From assembly GCA_964388445.1 (NCBI GenBank), contig CAYMAI010000006.1, positions 1 to 64,000 of the forward strand: a stretch of 64,000 nucleotides of DNA, given 5' to 3'. Under the pieces are notes generated by a model that was not told the origin of the DNA, made no database searches, and saw only the letters and a program-made list of their open reading frames with translations. The position numbers and the translations under genes were made by a program. Source of the DNA: CAYMAI01 sp964388445 (GTDB lineage Bacteria > 4484-113 > JAGGVC01). This document shows, in pieces, positions 7,468 to 15,480 of the stretch; within the stretch, counting starts at the first letter, position 1, and each line of letters starts with the position of its first letter.

Positions 7468-7646
7468 CGCCCGTACCTCCGAAAATAAACGGCGGGAAAT
7501 CGCCGCACGAACGAATTTTACACTATGCGCGCGCGTGCGCGGAGCGAGGGCGGCATTACGCGAGCGATTTTATGCGCGCCGATCTTGGAAATATGAAAAA
7601 TGCGCGCGAAAATGCGGCGGCGAAACGCCGCCAGTCCTATAGGTAG

Positions 7647-7671
7647 GTAGGGAACGGATTTACCCCGTTCC
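7647..7671 (+). repeat. REP-like element a (GTAG plus hairpin)
   Basis: GTAG (7647-7650) is followed directly by GGAACGG (7651-7657), a 7-base loop, and CCGTTCC (7665-7671). A GTAG tetranucleotide 5' of a hairpin is the architecture of REP sequences mobilised by REP-associated tyrosine transposases. No such transposase is in this window. Confidence 0.55.
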
Positions 7672-7684
7672 GTATTTCAATTTG

Positions 7685-7709
7685 GGATGGGGATAAACCC
7701 CGCCGCTAC
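7685..7709 (-). repeat. REP-like element b, imperfect
   Basis: On the minus strand GTAG (7709-7706) is followed by CGGC and then GGGG-TTTAT-CCCC, an imperfect stem. It faces element a, giving an inverted pair. Confidence 0.45.
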
Positions 7710-7871
7710 CTCAATTTGAGTATTCTTCGAAGGTGCAGCAAAGGTTTTATACGGCACTTGCGTCTCGACGAGTTAAGGTCGTACTTTCGTACCGCGAAGA
7801 AAGGAGCCACTTGCGTGGCTCACTCCATGCGCGTTATTCATGCGCGTAAGCCGCAGTGCAATTTTTTTCCT

Positions 7872-7895
7872 CTCTGTGGCTCTGTGCCTCTGTGG
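7872..7895. repeat. 8-bp tandem repeat CTCTGTGG
   Basis: Three units, CTCTGTGG, CTCTGTGC, CTCTGTGG, just upstream of a pair of GTAG hairpins. Confidence 0.7.
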
Positions 7896-7909
7896 TTTTA
7901 TTTTCTTTC

Positions 7910-7964
7910 GGGCGAGCAACGGCTCGCCCCTACGTTTCGGGCGGACACGGGGGTCCGCCCCTAC
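7910..7964 (-). repeat. REP-like elements c and d, tandem pair
   Basis: Two head-to-tail elements on the minus strand. In one, GTAG (7964-7961) is followed by GGGCGGAC, a 6-base loop and GTCCGCCC (7960-7939). In the other, GTAG (7933-7930) is followed by GGGCGAGC, a 4-base loop and GCTCGCCC (7929-7910). In both, the tetranucleotide touches the stem. Confidence 0.6.
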
Positions 7965-8448
7965 GGGTTATTGCCTCCGTGGTTCTGTGGTTTTTCAATC
8001 TTTATCATTCTGCAAACCGTCTCAATCCTAGATTTCAAAACTCCGGGGGAGCCGCATTTCTTTCGATTTGCGGCTTCGACCCCGGAATGAGCCCCTAACC
8101 TTCGCGCATTTCGCCATTAACGAAACGCACTCCGGGTTATAGTCGAGCTGCCCAGCCCGTCATCCTTTTGCATGCAACCCCTCAGCCGGATTTTTTTAGA
8201 TTTCCAAAGCGGAAACAAATCTGCTTCGGAATAAAAACCCGGCCTAACGCTCGCCACTTACAGGACCGAGTCTTGCGACTCGCAGCAAATCATTGGTACC
8301 AGATTTCCCTGCCACATTCATGATAGCAAACTTTTGTCAAGTCTTTCGCTTTTTCGCGCGCAAGCGCGGAAAATAATTTTCAAATGGATTCGGAAGAAGG
8401 GGTATTTATACTCATTGTTGAGAAATCGTCTCAATAAGGCGGGGGTGC

Positions 8449-8476
8449 AAAAAGACCTGCCTATGCAGGTCTTTTT
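8449..8476. terminator. Bidirectional intrinsic terminator
   Basis: AAAAAGACCTGC (8449-8460), loop CTAT, GCAGGTCTTTTT (8465-8476): a perfect 12-bp stem with an A-run on one side and a T-run on the other, so it can stop transcription in both directions. It lies about 115 bases downstream of the ferredoxin stop. Confidence 0.85.
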
Positions 8477-8591
8477 AGCGAAAACAATGAGAAGGAACCT
8501 TTCCGCCGGTTTCCGCGGCGGACCGGAGTCGTCCGGGGCCGGCGCGAAGGACGCCGAATCGGACGCCCGCTTGCCGGAGCGGCCGGCGGAT

Positions 8592-8765
8592 TTACTCGAC
8601 GAGATGTATCGAGCCTGTCGGGCAGACTTCGACGCACATCGCGCAGTCCGTGCAAATGTCGGGATCGATTATGTAAATCGGATCGCCTTCCTCGATTGCG
8701 CCGGTCGGGCATTCGTCAATGCAATCGCCGCACGCCTCGCAGGTTTGGTCGATTACGTGTGCCAT
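8592..8765 (-). CDS. 2[4Fe-4S] ferredoxin
   Basis: A 57-residue electron carrier with two CxxCxxCxxxCP clusters (CEACGDCIDECP and CTDCAMCVEVCP), the classical bacterial dicluster ferredoxin, and the usual length. The start MAHVI at 8765 is preceded by GGAGG 9 bases upstream; the open frame extends further up but without support. It stands alone between a terminator and the anti-sigma-like gene, so its redox partner cannot be inferred from context. Confidence 0.93.
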   Translation of the reverse strand: MAHVIDQTCEACGDCIDECPTGAIEEGDPIYIIDPDICTDCAMCVEVCPTGSIHLVE

Positions 8766-8861
8766 TTCAAAAAGCCTCCAAAATAATCGGCTTTGCAGCC
8801 GTAAAAATGCTACCACGCGGCATATAGGTTTTCAATAAACACGGCTTTTTCGTGAAATATT

Positions 8862-8903
8862 ACGCGCGTCACAAGCCCTACCTTCCGGGTAGGATTAGCG
8901 CGT
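8862..8903. terminator. Nested inverted repeat after the sigma-factor operon
   Basis: Outer arms ACGCGC (8862-8867) and GCGCGT (8898-8903) enclose an inner stem CCTACC (8877-8882) and GGTAGG (8888-8893). It lies some 35 bases after the stop of the anti-sigma-like gene. A short T-run follows on the plus strand only, so its role as terminator of the minus-strand operon is uncertain. Confidence 0.4.
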
Positions 8904-8939
8904 TTTCGGGAACAATCGCCTTATATGCGGCGAATTCGC

Positions 8940-9188
8940 CTATTTGCCGTCAGCGGACAGAAGCTTCGAAACTTGTTCGAATGCGCCTTTTACGTCTTCC
9001 CAGCCGGCCTTGCCGACTTCGTCGGCGGTTTCGATTTCGCGCAGCACAAGCAGAAGCTCGCGCACCTTTTGAAGGTATTCGTGGCAGTTGTCGTTGCTGC
9101 AGAGCTCTTTGTGGATGAGTTTCAGCTCTTCCACCGTGCATTCGCCGTAGAAAAATTTAAGCAGAGTTTCTTCGATGTGCTCGCTCAT
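8940..9188 (-). CDS. Small anti-sigma-like protein, variant ZAS motif
   Basis: An 82-residue soluble protein whose ATG lies one base past the stop of the ECF sigma gene, so the two are translationally linked. Its N-terminal half follows the pattern of zinc anti-sigma (ZAS/zf-HC2) domains: LLKFFYGECTVEEL, then His, three residues, Cys, four residues, Cys (IHKELCSNDNC). The classical motif has two residues between the cysteines, so this is either a variant or has lost zinc binding. No membrane segment follows, so it would act in the cytoplasm. The function is inferred from position and this pattern only. Confidence 0.6.
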   Translation of the reverse strand: MSEHIEETLLKFFYGECTVEELKLIHKELCSNDNCHEYLQKVRELLLVLREIETADEVGKAGWEDVKGAFEQVSKLLSADGK

Positions 9189-9189
9189 A

Positions 9190-9786
9190 TCACTCTTCTT
9201 CCTCGTCCACGGAAAGCGACTGGCCGGTTTCCATCGCGTTTTGGAGCTTTTTTACGGCGTAACGCATTCTCGAAAGCACCGTCGATAGCGGGCAGTCGAG
9301 AATTTGCGATATTTCTTCGAAAGTCAGTTCCTGATACACTTTAAGTATTACCACCGTTCTTTGCTTTTCCGGTAAAGTGCCGATGAGATTTTTAATTACC
9401 TGAGTTTGTTTTTCGGTTTCGGCGGAAAGCTCCGGACTCGGCCCCGTAAACTCGATTAGGTCGCCGCGCTCGGTTCCGCCCGAGGAAGGATCGAGCGGTT
9501 CGTTTATTGACGACGTGCGCTTCGATGCGGTTTTTGAATAGTGGCGTTTAATTTCATTGAAGGCGATTTTGTATATCCAGCTCGAAAACTTGCGCTCAGG
9601 GTCGAACCGGCGGGCGCTTTTGTAGATGCGCAAAAACACTTCCTGCGTAATGTCTTCGGCCTCCCGGTAATCCTGTATGTTCTTTTTGATGAAGTTGAAT
9701 ATCTGCTTGTAGTAGCGGTTGAAAACGACGTTGAAGCTGGCCAGGTCTTCCTGCGCGACACGAGCCATCAGCTCTTCGTCGGTCAT
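9190..9786 (-). CDS. ECF-type RNA polymerase sigma factor
   Basis: About 198 residues with region 2 (FNRYYKQIFNFIKKN, DITQEVFLRIYKS, then FSSWIYKIAFNEIKRHY) and region 4 (LPEKQRTVVILKVYQELTFEEISQIL, then STVLSRMRYAVKKL), the standard two-domain ECF plan, here with an acidic tail (DEEEE). I take the ATG at 9786 because AGGAAGG lies 10 bases before it; a GTG at 9822, 2 bases after the htrA stop, would add 12 residues. It lies in an operon after htrA and before an anti-sigma-like gene, an arrangement that suggests an envelope stress regulon. Confidence 0.93.
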   Translation of the reverse strand: MTDEELMARVAQEDLASFNVVFNRYYKQIFNFIKKNIQDYREAEDITQEVFLRIYKSARRFDPERKFSSWIYKIAFNEIKRHYSKTASKRTSSINEPLDPSSGGTERGDLIEFTGPSPELSAETEKQTQVIKNLIGTLPEKQRTVVILKVYQELTFEEISQILDCPLSTVLSRMRYAVKKLQNAMETGQSLSVDEEEE

Positions 9787-9824
9787 GCACTGGAAGCCTT
9801 CCTGCTTTTGATGTATTGCCACGG

Positions 9825-11006
9825 TTAGATAATCGCCGTCAGCGGCGCGCCTTCGGGAAGCGGCGCAAGCGGGATCTCCTTTTCCAGTAGCTGGCTGTTT
9901 TTGTAGTAACGAAGATTTATGGTGGAGCCGACTTTCAGTTCGCGAACAATCTGCAGAAGCTGGCCGGCTTTTGTTATTGTAACGCCGTTCGCCTCGATGA
10001 TTATGAAATACACGATGCCGCCGTCATCGGAGGTAACGGGTTTGTGCATTCCCGCTTTGTGCGCGGGCGAGTCTTTATAGACCGCTTTCACGAGAAGGCC
10101 TTTCGTCGTGGGAAGCCCGTATCTCGTGGCGAGACGCGGATAGATTTCCTGCACTTCGACGCCGAGCCAAGGACGCTCGACCCTGCCCTTCGCGATGAGC
10201 TGGTCGAGGATGGATTTGGCGGTGTTTATCGGAATCGCGAGTCCGATGCCTTCGCTTCCGCCGCTGCGGCTCACGATGGCGGTGTTGATGCCAACGACTT
10301 CGCCCTTGACGTTTATCAGCGGGCCGCCGGAGTTGCCGGGGTTGATTGCCGCGTCCGTTTGTATCAGGCCTTCAATCGGAATCCCCGCTTCGCTCATTAC
10401 GGAGCGGCCGAGCGCGCTTACGACGCCGACGGTAACTGTTTGGTCGAGTCCGAGAGGATTCCCGACCGCGACAACCCATTCGCCGACCTCGAGGTTTTCG
10501 GAGTTGCCGAGCAGCGCGACCGGAAGCTTGTAGCCTTCCGGCGGCGTGATTTTGACGAGCGCGAGGTCGGTGCCGGGGTCCGCGCCGACGACTTTGCCGC
10601 CGACTTCCGTGCCGTTCGCGAGTATTACGCGAATTTCGGAAGCGGATTTTACGACATGGTTGTTCGTGATTATGTAGCCGTCGGAGTTCAAAATGACCCC
10701 GCTGCCCACGCCTTCCTGCGGAATCGGCCTTAGAAAAAAGTCGTAACCGATTTGGACGGTCGTTATGTTGACGACGGACGGGCCGACTTTTTTATAGACT
10801 TCCGTCACGAAATTGACGGGGCCGGGAGCGTCCTGGGCCTGCGCGCCGGCGGCGCCGAGCGACATCGGCACGGCGAACGAAACGGGCGGCTGGTGAATCG
10901 CGCGCGGATTTATGGCGTCCGCCGCCATATGGTAGGTCGAAAGTCCGGCCAAACCGCCTGCGAGGAACATAAACAAGGCGACAAAGAAAACTCTCCCGGC
11001 GCGCAT
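9825..11006 (-). CDS. htrA: HtrA/DegP-type serine protease with one PDZ domain
   Basis: Periplasmic quality-control protease, 393 residues. An N-terminal signal anchor (about residues 6-25) is followed by a trypsin-like domain with the triad His117 (NNHVV), Asp147 (GTDLALV) and Ser226 (GNSGGPL), then one PDZ domain over the last 110 or so residues. The ATG at 11006 has no Shine-Dalgarno; instead TATAAT ends 6 bases upstream, so the mRNA is probably leaderless. An in-frame TTG 6 bases upstream is less likely. The ECF sigma gene follows at once, which suggests that both respond to envelope stress. Confidence 0.94.
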   Translation of the reverse strand: MRAGRVFFVALFMFLAGGLAGLSTYHMAADAINPRAIHQPPVSFAVPMSLGAAGAQAQDAPGPVNFVTEVYKKVGPSVVNITTVQIGYDFFLRPIPQEGVGSGVILNSDGYIITNNHVVKSASEIRVILANGTEVGGKVVGADPGTDLALVKITPPEGYKLPVALLGNSENLEVGEWVVAVGNPLGLDQTVTVGVVSALGRSVMSEAGIPIEGLIQTDAAINPGNSGGPLINVKGEVVGINTAIVSRSGGSEGIGLAIPINTAKSILDQLIAKGRVERPWLGVEVQEIYPRLATRYGLPTTKGLLVKAVYKDSPAHKAGMHKPVTSDDGGIVYFIIIEANGVTITKAGQLLQIVRELKVGSTINLRYYKNSQLLEKEIPLAPLPEGAPLTAII

Positions 11007-11012
11007 GCTCAA

Positions 11013-11018
11013 ATTATA
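11013..11018 (-). promoter_or_regulatory. -10 box of leaderless htrA
   Basis: TATAAT with 6 bases between it and the ATG at 11006, which places the transcription start at or next to the start codon. Confidence 0.6.
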
Positions 11019-11133
11019 TCACCTGCCCGAGCGATAGAAGATACATTCTGGTAAACTTTATTCCGCCTTCGGCGTTCAAGCCATGACGCGTCCGGCGTCC
11101 GGTTTTAGACTCGCGAAAGGAGGAGGTTGTTCG

Positions 11134-11625
11134 ATGAACGCAAATATCAAGGATTTTCCAAGGGCAATCCTTGCGGTTTTGATAGCCATTGCTGCCGCGG
11201 CGGCGCTTTCATGCAATCCGGTCGATACTAACGCGGGCGACAGCGACAAGCAGATAGCCGGTTTGGACGACGTTGCGGCGCCGAAAGTTGAAAAGCAAAT
11301 TCCGGGAATGGATATTTCGCCGACATCGTCCGGCGAGGAAATATGGCGATCGCGCTGCGGAACGTGCCATGCGCCGGACTATCGGATTGACAAGTACAAA
11401 GGCGAAGACTGGGAGTACGTCATAAACCGGATGATAAAAATGGAAGGGGCGATGTTCACACCGCAGCTTGCCGAAAAAGTTTACGAGTATCTTTACAACC
11501 GCACGAAACGCCCGGACGACCCGCCTTTCGAAGAAGTAATCAAAGGCCGGAGCCACTTTGAAAGGGAAGGCGACGATGGCGAGGAAATAATCACGCCGGC
11601 GCCCGCACCCGCGCATGACAGATAG
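11134..11625 (+). CDS. Monoheme c-type cytochrome lipoprotein
   Basis: A 163-residue exported protein. An N-terminal hydrophobic stretch ends in the lipobox ALSC; a linker of about 45 residues follows; then a cytochrome c-like domain begins at GEEIWRSRCGTCH with one CxxCH heme site. A Met-rich region further on (NRMIKMEGAMF) may supply the distal ligand. The C-terminus is acidic and Pro/Ala-rich. GGAGGAGG lies about 9 bases before the ATG at 11134. It is divergent from htrA and convergent with lon, so it is probably a single-gene unit. The electron donor and acceptor are unknown. Confidence 0.85.
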   Translation: MNANIKDFPRAILAVLIAIAAAAALSCNPVDTNAGDSDKQIAGLDDVAAPKVEKQIPGMDISPTSSGEEIWRSRCGTCHAPDYRIDKYKGEDWEYVINRMIKMEGAMFTPQLAEKVYEYLYNRTKRPDDPPFEEVIKGRSHFEREGDDGEEIITPAPAPAHDR

Positions 11626-11658
11626 AGCGCGAAAATCCGGGCAGAAAAATCGCCGCCG

Positions 11659-14169
11659 CTAGATTCGGGATTCCGGACGCGAAGTGCGCGACGGTTTTTG
11701 CTTCGCCGCTTTCGAATTTGCCGCGGCCTGCTTTTGCTTCGGCTTCGATTTTTTCGGCGCAGCGTTTTTCGCGGGCTTTTTGCGGCTCTTTTTCTTTCCG
11801 TCCACGAGGACATGAGGGAGGACGTCTTCGACTTCGTCCACGAAAATTATTTTCAGCCCCGATTTTATTTCGTCCGAAATTTCCGAAAGGTCGATTTCGT
11901 TCGCTTTCGGCACTAGTACGGTCTTGAGGCCGCTTCGCTTGCTGGCGAGCAGTTTTTCTTTTAGTCCGCCGATGGGAAGCACTTTGCCTTTGAGCGAAAT
12001 CTCGCCCGTCATTCCCACGCTTGGAAGCACGGGCCTGCCGGTCATTAGGCTCACGATGGCGGTAGCGACGGTTACCCCCGCGCTTGGGCCGTCTTTGGGG
12101 ATGGCTCCCGCGGGGAAGTGGATGTGGAGGTCGAAGGTTTTGAATTTGTCGTATTCGATTCCGAGGCTTTCCGCATTCGATTTCGCCCACGTGAGCGCGG
12201 CTTTGCACGACTCGCGCATTACGTCGCCGAGCTTGCCGGTTAAAAGCAGGTTGCCGGAACCCGGCATCAGCGACGCTTCTATCATGCCGATGTCGCCGCC
12301 CGCGACCGTCCAAAACAGGCTCGTTGCGACGCCGATTTCGGCCTTGCGGCGCTCGTGCTCGAATTCGTAGCGCCGGACGCCGAGGAATTCTTCAAGGTTG
12401 TCCGGCGTGACTTTGATTTTTTCCTTTGCGCCTTCCGCAACGCCGAGCGCGACTTTACGGCAGATTTTCGCGAGCTCGCGCTCGAGGTTTCGAAGCCCCG
12501 CCTCGCGAGTGTAGTTGAGAATCGATTTGCGGATTGCGGAATTCGAAACCGAGAAATCGGCGGTTTTAAGCCCGTGGTTTTCCATTTGGCGCGGCAAAAG
12601 ATAGCTTCTGGCTATTTTCACTTTTTCGATTTCGGTGTAGCCCGGAAGCTGGATGACTTCCATTCTGTCGCGGAGCGGCGGCGGAATGGTGTCGAGCATG
12701 TTCGCGGTTGCGAGAAAAAGCACTTTCGAAAGGTCGAACGGCACTTCGAGATAGTGGTCGCTGAAACTGAAGTTTTGCTCCGGGTCGAGGGCCTCGAGCA
12801 GCGCGCTCGACGGATCGCCGCGAAAATCGGCGCCGACTTTGTCTATTTCGTCGAGCATGAACACCGGATTGCGCGTGGCGGCGGAGCGAACGCCTTGAAT
12901 GATGCGGCCCGGGAGCGCGCCGACGTATGTGCGGCGGTGGCCGCGGATTTCGGCCTCGTCGCGTATTCCGCCGAGAGACATCCGGACGAACTTTCGTCCG
13001 AGGGCGCGCGCGACGCTTCTGCCAAGGCTGGTTTTGCCCACGCCGGGAGGGCCGACGAGGCAGAGAATGGGGCCTTTGATGTCTCCGCCGCGAAGCTTCA
13101 AGACGCCCAAGAATTCGAGCAATCTTTGTTTCACTTCGTCGAGGCCGTAATGGTCGGCGTCGAGAATTTTGCGCGCTTCGGGGATTTGAATTTCGTCGAG
13201 CGATTCCACCGCCCACGGAAGGTCGCACAGCGTGTCGAGGTAAGTGCGAATGACGCCGGCTTCCGCGCTTTCGCTGTGCATGCGCGTAAGTCTATCGAGT
13301 TCGCCCGTGGCCTTTTCGCGCACTTCTTTCGGCATTTGAGCGGCTTCGATGCGCTCTTTGTATTTGTCCACTTCCTGTTCGCGCTCGTCCGTTTCGCCGA
13401 GTTCCTTCCGGATAGCCTTGAGCTGTTCGCGAAGGAAATATTCCCGCTGGGATTTCGAAACTTCTTCCTGAACTTGACTTTGGATTTTGTTCGTCATGTT
13501 CAGAAGCTGGATTTCCTTCATAAGAACGGTCGTCAGAAGTTCGAGCCGTTCCCTGACCGAAAGCACTTCGAGAATACTTTGGCGGGCGGCGAGATTAATC
13601 TGGATGTTCGCGGCGACCATGTCGGCGAGCATTCCGGGGTCGGAAACGTTATTCGCCGCGACTATTACTTCCTGCGGCAGATTGCGCGAAAGCTGGACGT
13701 ATTCGCCGAAAAGGTCGGTTGTGCTGCGCATCAGCGCGGCGACTTCAACGCTGGCGTCCTGCTCTTCGGGATGAGGCTCGATTAGGGCTTCGATGAACTT
13801 TTTGTTCGGCAAAAACTTGACCGCGGTGAACCGCGACAGGCCCTGAATAAGCACACGTGCGCCGCCCTCCGGAAGCTTCAGAACGCGAAGAATCAGGCAA
13901 ATCGTGCCCGTGTGATACAGCTCTTCGCTCGTCGGCTCGTCGATGTTTTCGTCGCGCTGCGTGAGGACGCCGATTAGCCTGTCGCCCGCCTCGGCGGCTT
14001 CGAGCGCCGCGAGCGAACGCTCGCGTCCCACGTGAACGGGGATGACGAGATGCGGAAAAACCACCACGTTTTTAAGCGCGAGAACCGGAAGCTTGCCCGG
14101 GAACTCCTTTGGGGCGCCCCCTGCCTGCCCGGCGGTTTCCGTGCGGTCTTCGTTAAGGTCGTCAGACAT
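11659..14169 (-). CDS. lon: ATP-dependent protease Lon
   Basis: Cytoplasmic AAA+ protease that degrades damaged and regulatory proteins. The 836 residues show the LonA order: N-terminal substrate domain, AAA module with Walker A GPPGVGKTS and Walker B VFMLDEIDK, and a protease domain with catalytic Ser696 (KDGPSAG) and Lys739 (second Lys of GGLKEK). The last 45 or so residues are a Lys/Ala/Arg-rich tail with no counterpart in the textbook enzyme. AAGGG stands about 8 bases before the ATG. A TATAAT lies at 14208-14203; no CIRCE element is visible, so heat control by HrcA is not indicated. Confidence 0.97.
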   Translation of the reverse strand: MSDDLNEDRTETAGQAGGAPKEFPGKLPVLALKNVVVFPHLVIPVHVGRERSLAALEAAEAGDRLIGVLTQRDENIDEPTSEELYHTGTICLILRVLKLPEGGARVLIQGLSRFTAVKFLPNKKFIEALIEPHPEEQDASVEVAALMRSTTDLFGEYVQLSRNLPQEVIVAANNVSDPGMLADMVAANIQINLAARQSILEVLSVRERLELLTTVLMKEIQLLNMTNKIQSQVQEEVSKSQREYFLREQLKAIRKELGETDEREQEVDKYKERIEAAQMPKEVREKATGELDRLTRMHSESAEAGVIRTYLDTLCDLPWAVESLDEIQIPEARKILDADHYGLDEVKQRLLEFLGVLKLRGGDIKGPILCLVGPPGVGKTSLGRSVARALGRKFVRMSLGGIRDEAEIRGHRRTYVGALPGRIIQGVRSAATRNPVFMLDEIDKVGADFRGDPSSALLEALDPEQNFSFSDHYLEVPFDLSKVLFLATANMLDTIPPPLRDRMEVIQLPGYTEIEKVKIARSYLLPRQMENHGLKTADFSVSNSAIRKSILNYTREAGLRNLERELAKICRKVALGVAEGAKEKIKVTPDNLEEFLGVRRYEFEHERRKAEIGVATSLFWTVAGGDIGMIEASLMPGSGNLLLTGKLGDVMRESCKAALTWAKSNAESLGIEYDKFKTFDLHIHFPAGAIPKDGPSAGVTVATAIVSLMTGRPVLPSVGMTGEISLKGKVLPIGGLKEKLLASKRSGLKTVLVPKANEIDLSEISDEIKSGLKIIFVDEVEDVLPHVLVDGKKKSRKKPAKNAAPKKSKPKQKQAAANSKAAKQKPSRTSRPESRI

Positions 14170-14202
14170 GCCTTTACCCTTGCCGGCCGTTAAAACCGCG
14201 CC

Positions 14203-14208
14203 ATTATA
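14203..14208 (-). promoter_or_regulatory. -10 box of lon
   Basis: TATAAT on the minus strand about 34 bases before the lon ATG; no clear -35. Confidence 0.5.
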
Positions 14209-14360
14209 TCAGACGATTTCGCTCCGCCTTCGTTTGCGGGCGGCTTAACCTTCACAAACGCGAATTAAAGCGGATTTTCCGCAATTCGGGGGTAACATGC
14301 GCACACGCGCCGCATCCCGTGCTCGACTTTCATCCGCGGCGCGTCAGGGAAGTGATTAGC

Positions 14361-14564
14361 GTGCCTTTGTACGAATATGTTTGCGAAAAGTGCGGAGCGG
14401 AAGAGGAATTGCTCGTTTCGATGAGCGAGGCCGACCGCGACCGGCAGAAGTGCGAAATCTGCGGCGGAAAGATGAAGCGCGTTTTCAGCGTGACCGCGGA
14501 CTGCAAGTCTCAAAGCGGCGGCGGCGGCGGCGGAAAGGAATTCTGCCAGCTCGGAGGCGGCTGA
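14361..14564 (+). CDS. FmdB-family zinc ribbon protein
   Basis: A 67-residue protein that starts with the family signature PLYEYVCEKCG, carries a second CxxC (CEICGG) and ends in a Gly-rich tail, as FmdB putative regulatory proteins do. Both cysteine pairs should bind one zinc. The start is a GTG at 14361 with GGGA upstream; the family consensus begins exactly there, so the longer frame back to 14319 is rejected. Its biological role is unknown. Confidence 0.88.
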   Translation: MPLYEYVCEKCGAEEELLVSMSEADRDRQKCEICGGKMKRVFSVTADCKSQSGGGGGGKEFCQLGGG

Positions 14565-14572
14565 GGCCGCTA

Positions 14573-14589
14573 GACTCCCGTCGGGAGTC
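14573..14589. terminator. Hairpin between convergent genes
   Basis: GACTCCC (14573-14579), loop GTC, GGGAGTC (14583-14589), in the gap between two convergent genes. No T-run on either side. Confidence 0.4.
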
Positions 14590-14613
14590 CCAAGATCATA
14601 GGCGGATTAATGG

Positions 14614-15480
14614 CTAATCCTGCCTTTTGCCGACCGCTGTGAACGCGACCACCCGGTTTCTTCCGCCGTTCCGCGCGGCCGTGCAGGCTTCGTCGGCGCG
14701 GTGGAGAAGCTCTTCTTCGTTTTCGAATTCGCCGATGCTGTTGTTCGCAAGCCCGATGCTGGCGGTTACGCCGAGCTTTCTTCCGCCGGTTTCGAACCTG
14801 AACTCCGAAATGTTTTTTCGAATTCTTTCGGCGACTTGGCGGGCGGTGGACGGGCCTTCCTCCGGAAGCAGCAGCGCGAAAATGTCGCTGTCAACTCGCG
14901 CCAGCGTGTCGGCGACGCGAATCTGGCCGGCGAGAAATTTGGAGAATGACTGCAGAAATTTATCCGCGCCGTCGTGGCCGCATTCGTCGATGAGTTTTCC
15001 GAAATCGTCCAGATCGATCATTACCGCGGCGAGAGGGCGTTTGTGGCGCTCCGAGCGGAACCACTCCTGACGCATCGTGTACGCGAGCGCGCGCCTGTTC
15101 GGAAGCGCGGTAAGCGGGTCGCGCCATGCCTCTTCGCCGAGCGCGTCAACGTTCAATCCGGGGGTTACGCTTCTCAAGGCGTGGTTAAGGGTGACACGGA
15201 AAAGAAGCATCGTAATAACCACGAACAGGCTGCCTAGAACGAGAGCGACGAGATGGGAAAACGGCGGCAAATCGACGACGTGCCTGTACGAGTTCGTCAG
15301 AAGCAAAATCATTCCGAGAAAGCCGAACGAAAGAAGGAAACCGAGCAGCCGCCACGAAATGAACACGCGCCTTATCCAGTCGCCGGACGCGGTTTCGAGG
15401 GCGCGCCTAATCGCGAGATACTCCCAAAGCGCCAGCGCGGTTAAAAACGCGGAAATCGCGAGAAGAATGGTTTCCGTCAT
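14614..15480 (-). CDS. Membrane protein with degenerate GGDEF domain
   Basis: A 288-residue protein with three predicted membrane segments (about 4-24, 42-62 and 72-95) and a C-terminal GGDEF-family domain (DPLTALPNRR near 125, then VMIDLDDF). The active-site signature is D-S-D-I-F (residues 197-201) where GGDEF is expected: the glycines and the catalytic Glu are lost. The RxxD inhibitory site (R188-D191) and its 5-residue spacing are kept. It is therefore probably not a diguanylate cyclase but may still bind c-di-GMP. The start ATG overlaps the stop of the upstream SLH-like gene (ATGA) and has GGAGG, so the two are translationally coupled. Confidence 0.88.
   Translation of the reverse strand: MTETILLAISAFLTALALWEYLAIRRALETASGDWIRRVFISWRLLGFLLSFGFLGMILLLTNSYRHVVDLPPFSHLVALVLGSLFVVITMLLFRVTLNHALRSVTPGLNVDALGEEAWRDPLTALPNRRALAYTMRQEWFRSERHKRPLAAVMIDLDDFGKLIDECGHDGADKFLQSFSKFLAGQIRVADTLARVDSDIFALLLPEEGPSTARQVAERIRKNISEFRFETGGRKLGVTASIGLANNSIGEFENEEELLHRADEACTAARNGGRNRVVAFTAVGKRQD

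Larger units (their letters stand above)
7468..8591. other. 1.1 kb gene-free region rich in hairpins and short repeats
   Basis: Open frames here (for example 7716-8090) have no ribosome site, no recognisable domain and low-complexity translations, so I call none of them genes. The stretch holds four GTAG-plus-hairpin elements (7647-7709 and 7910-7964), an 8-bp tandem repeat (7872-7895), a short hairpin CGAGTC-TTGC-GACTCG near 8270 and a strong bidirectional terminator (8449-8476). Confidence 0.7.

Noticed and set aside
7468..7640. Possible cobalamin riboswitch before cobO
   Set aside because: No B12-box-like sequence or suitable fold could be seen; a plain ribosome site precedes the gene.
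7716..8090. Open frame of 124 codons on the plus strand between cobO and the ferredoxin gene
   Set aside because: It crosses the 8-bp repeat and two REP-like hairpins, has no ribosome site and its translation shows no domain.
12355..13785. 476-codon open frame opposite lon
   Set aside because: It is the antisense shadow of the lon coding sequence; GC-rich third positions keep it open.
14170..14318. Possible CIRCE heat-shock operator before lon
   Set aside because: No TTAGCACTC inverted repeat is present.
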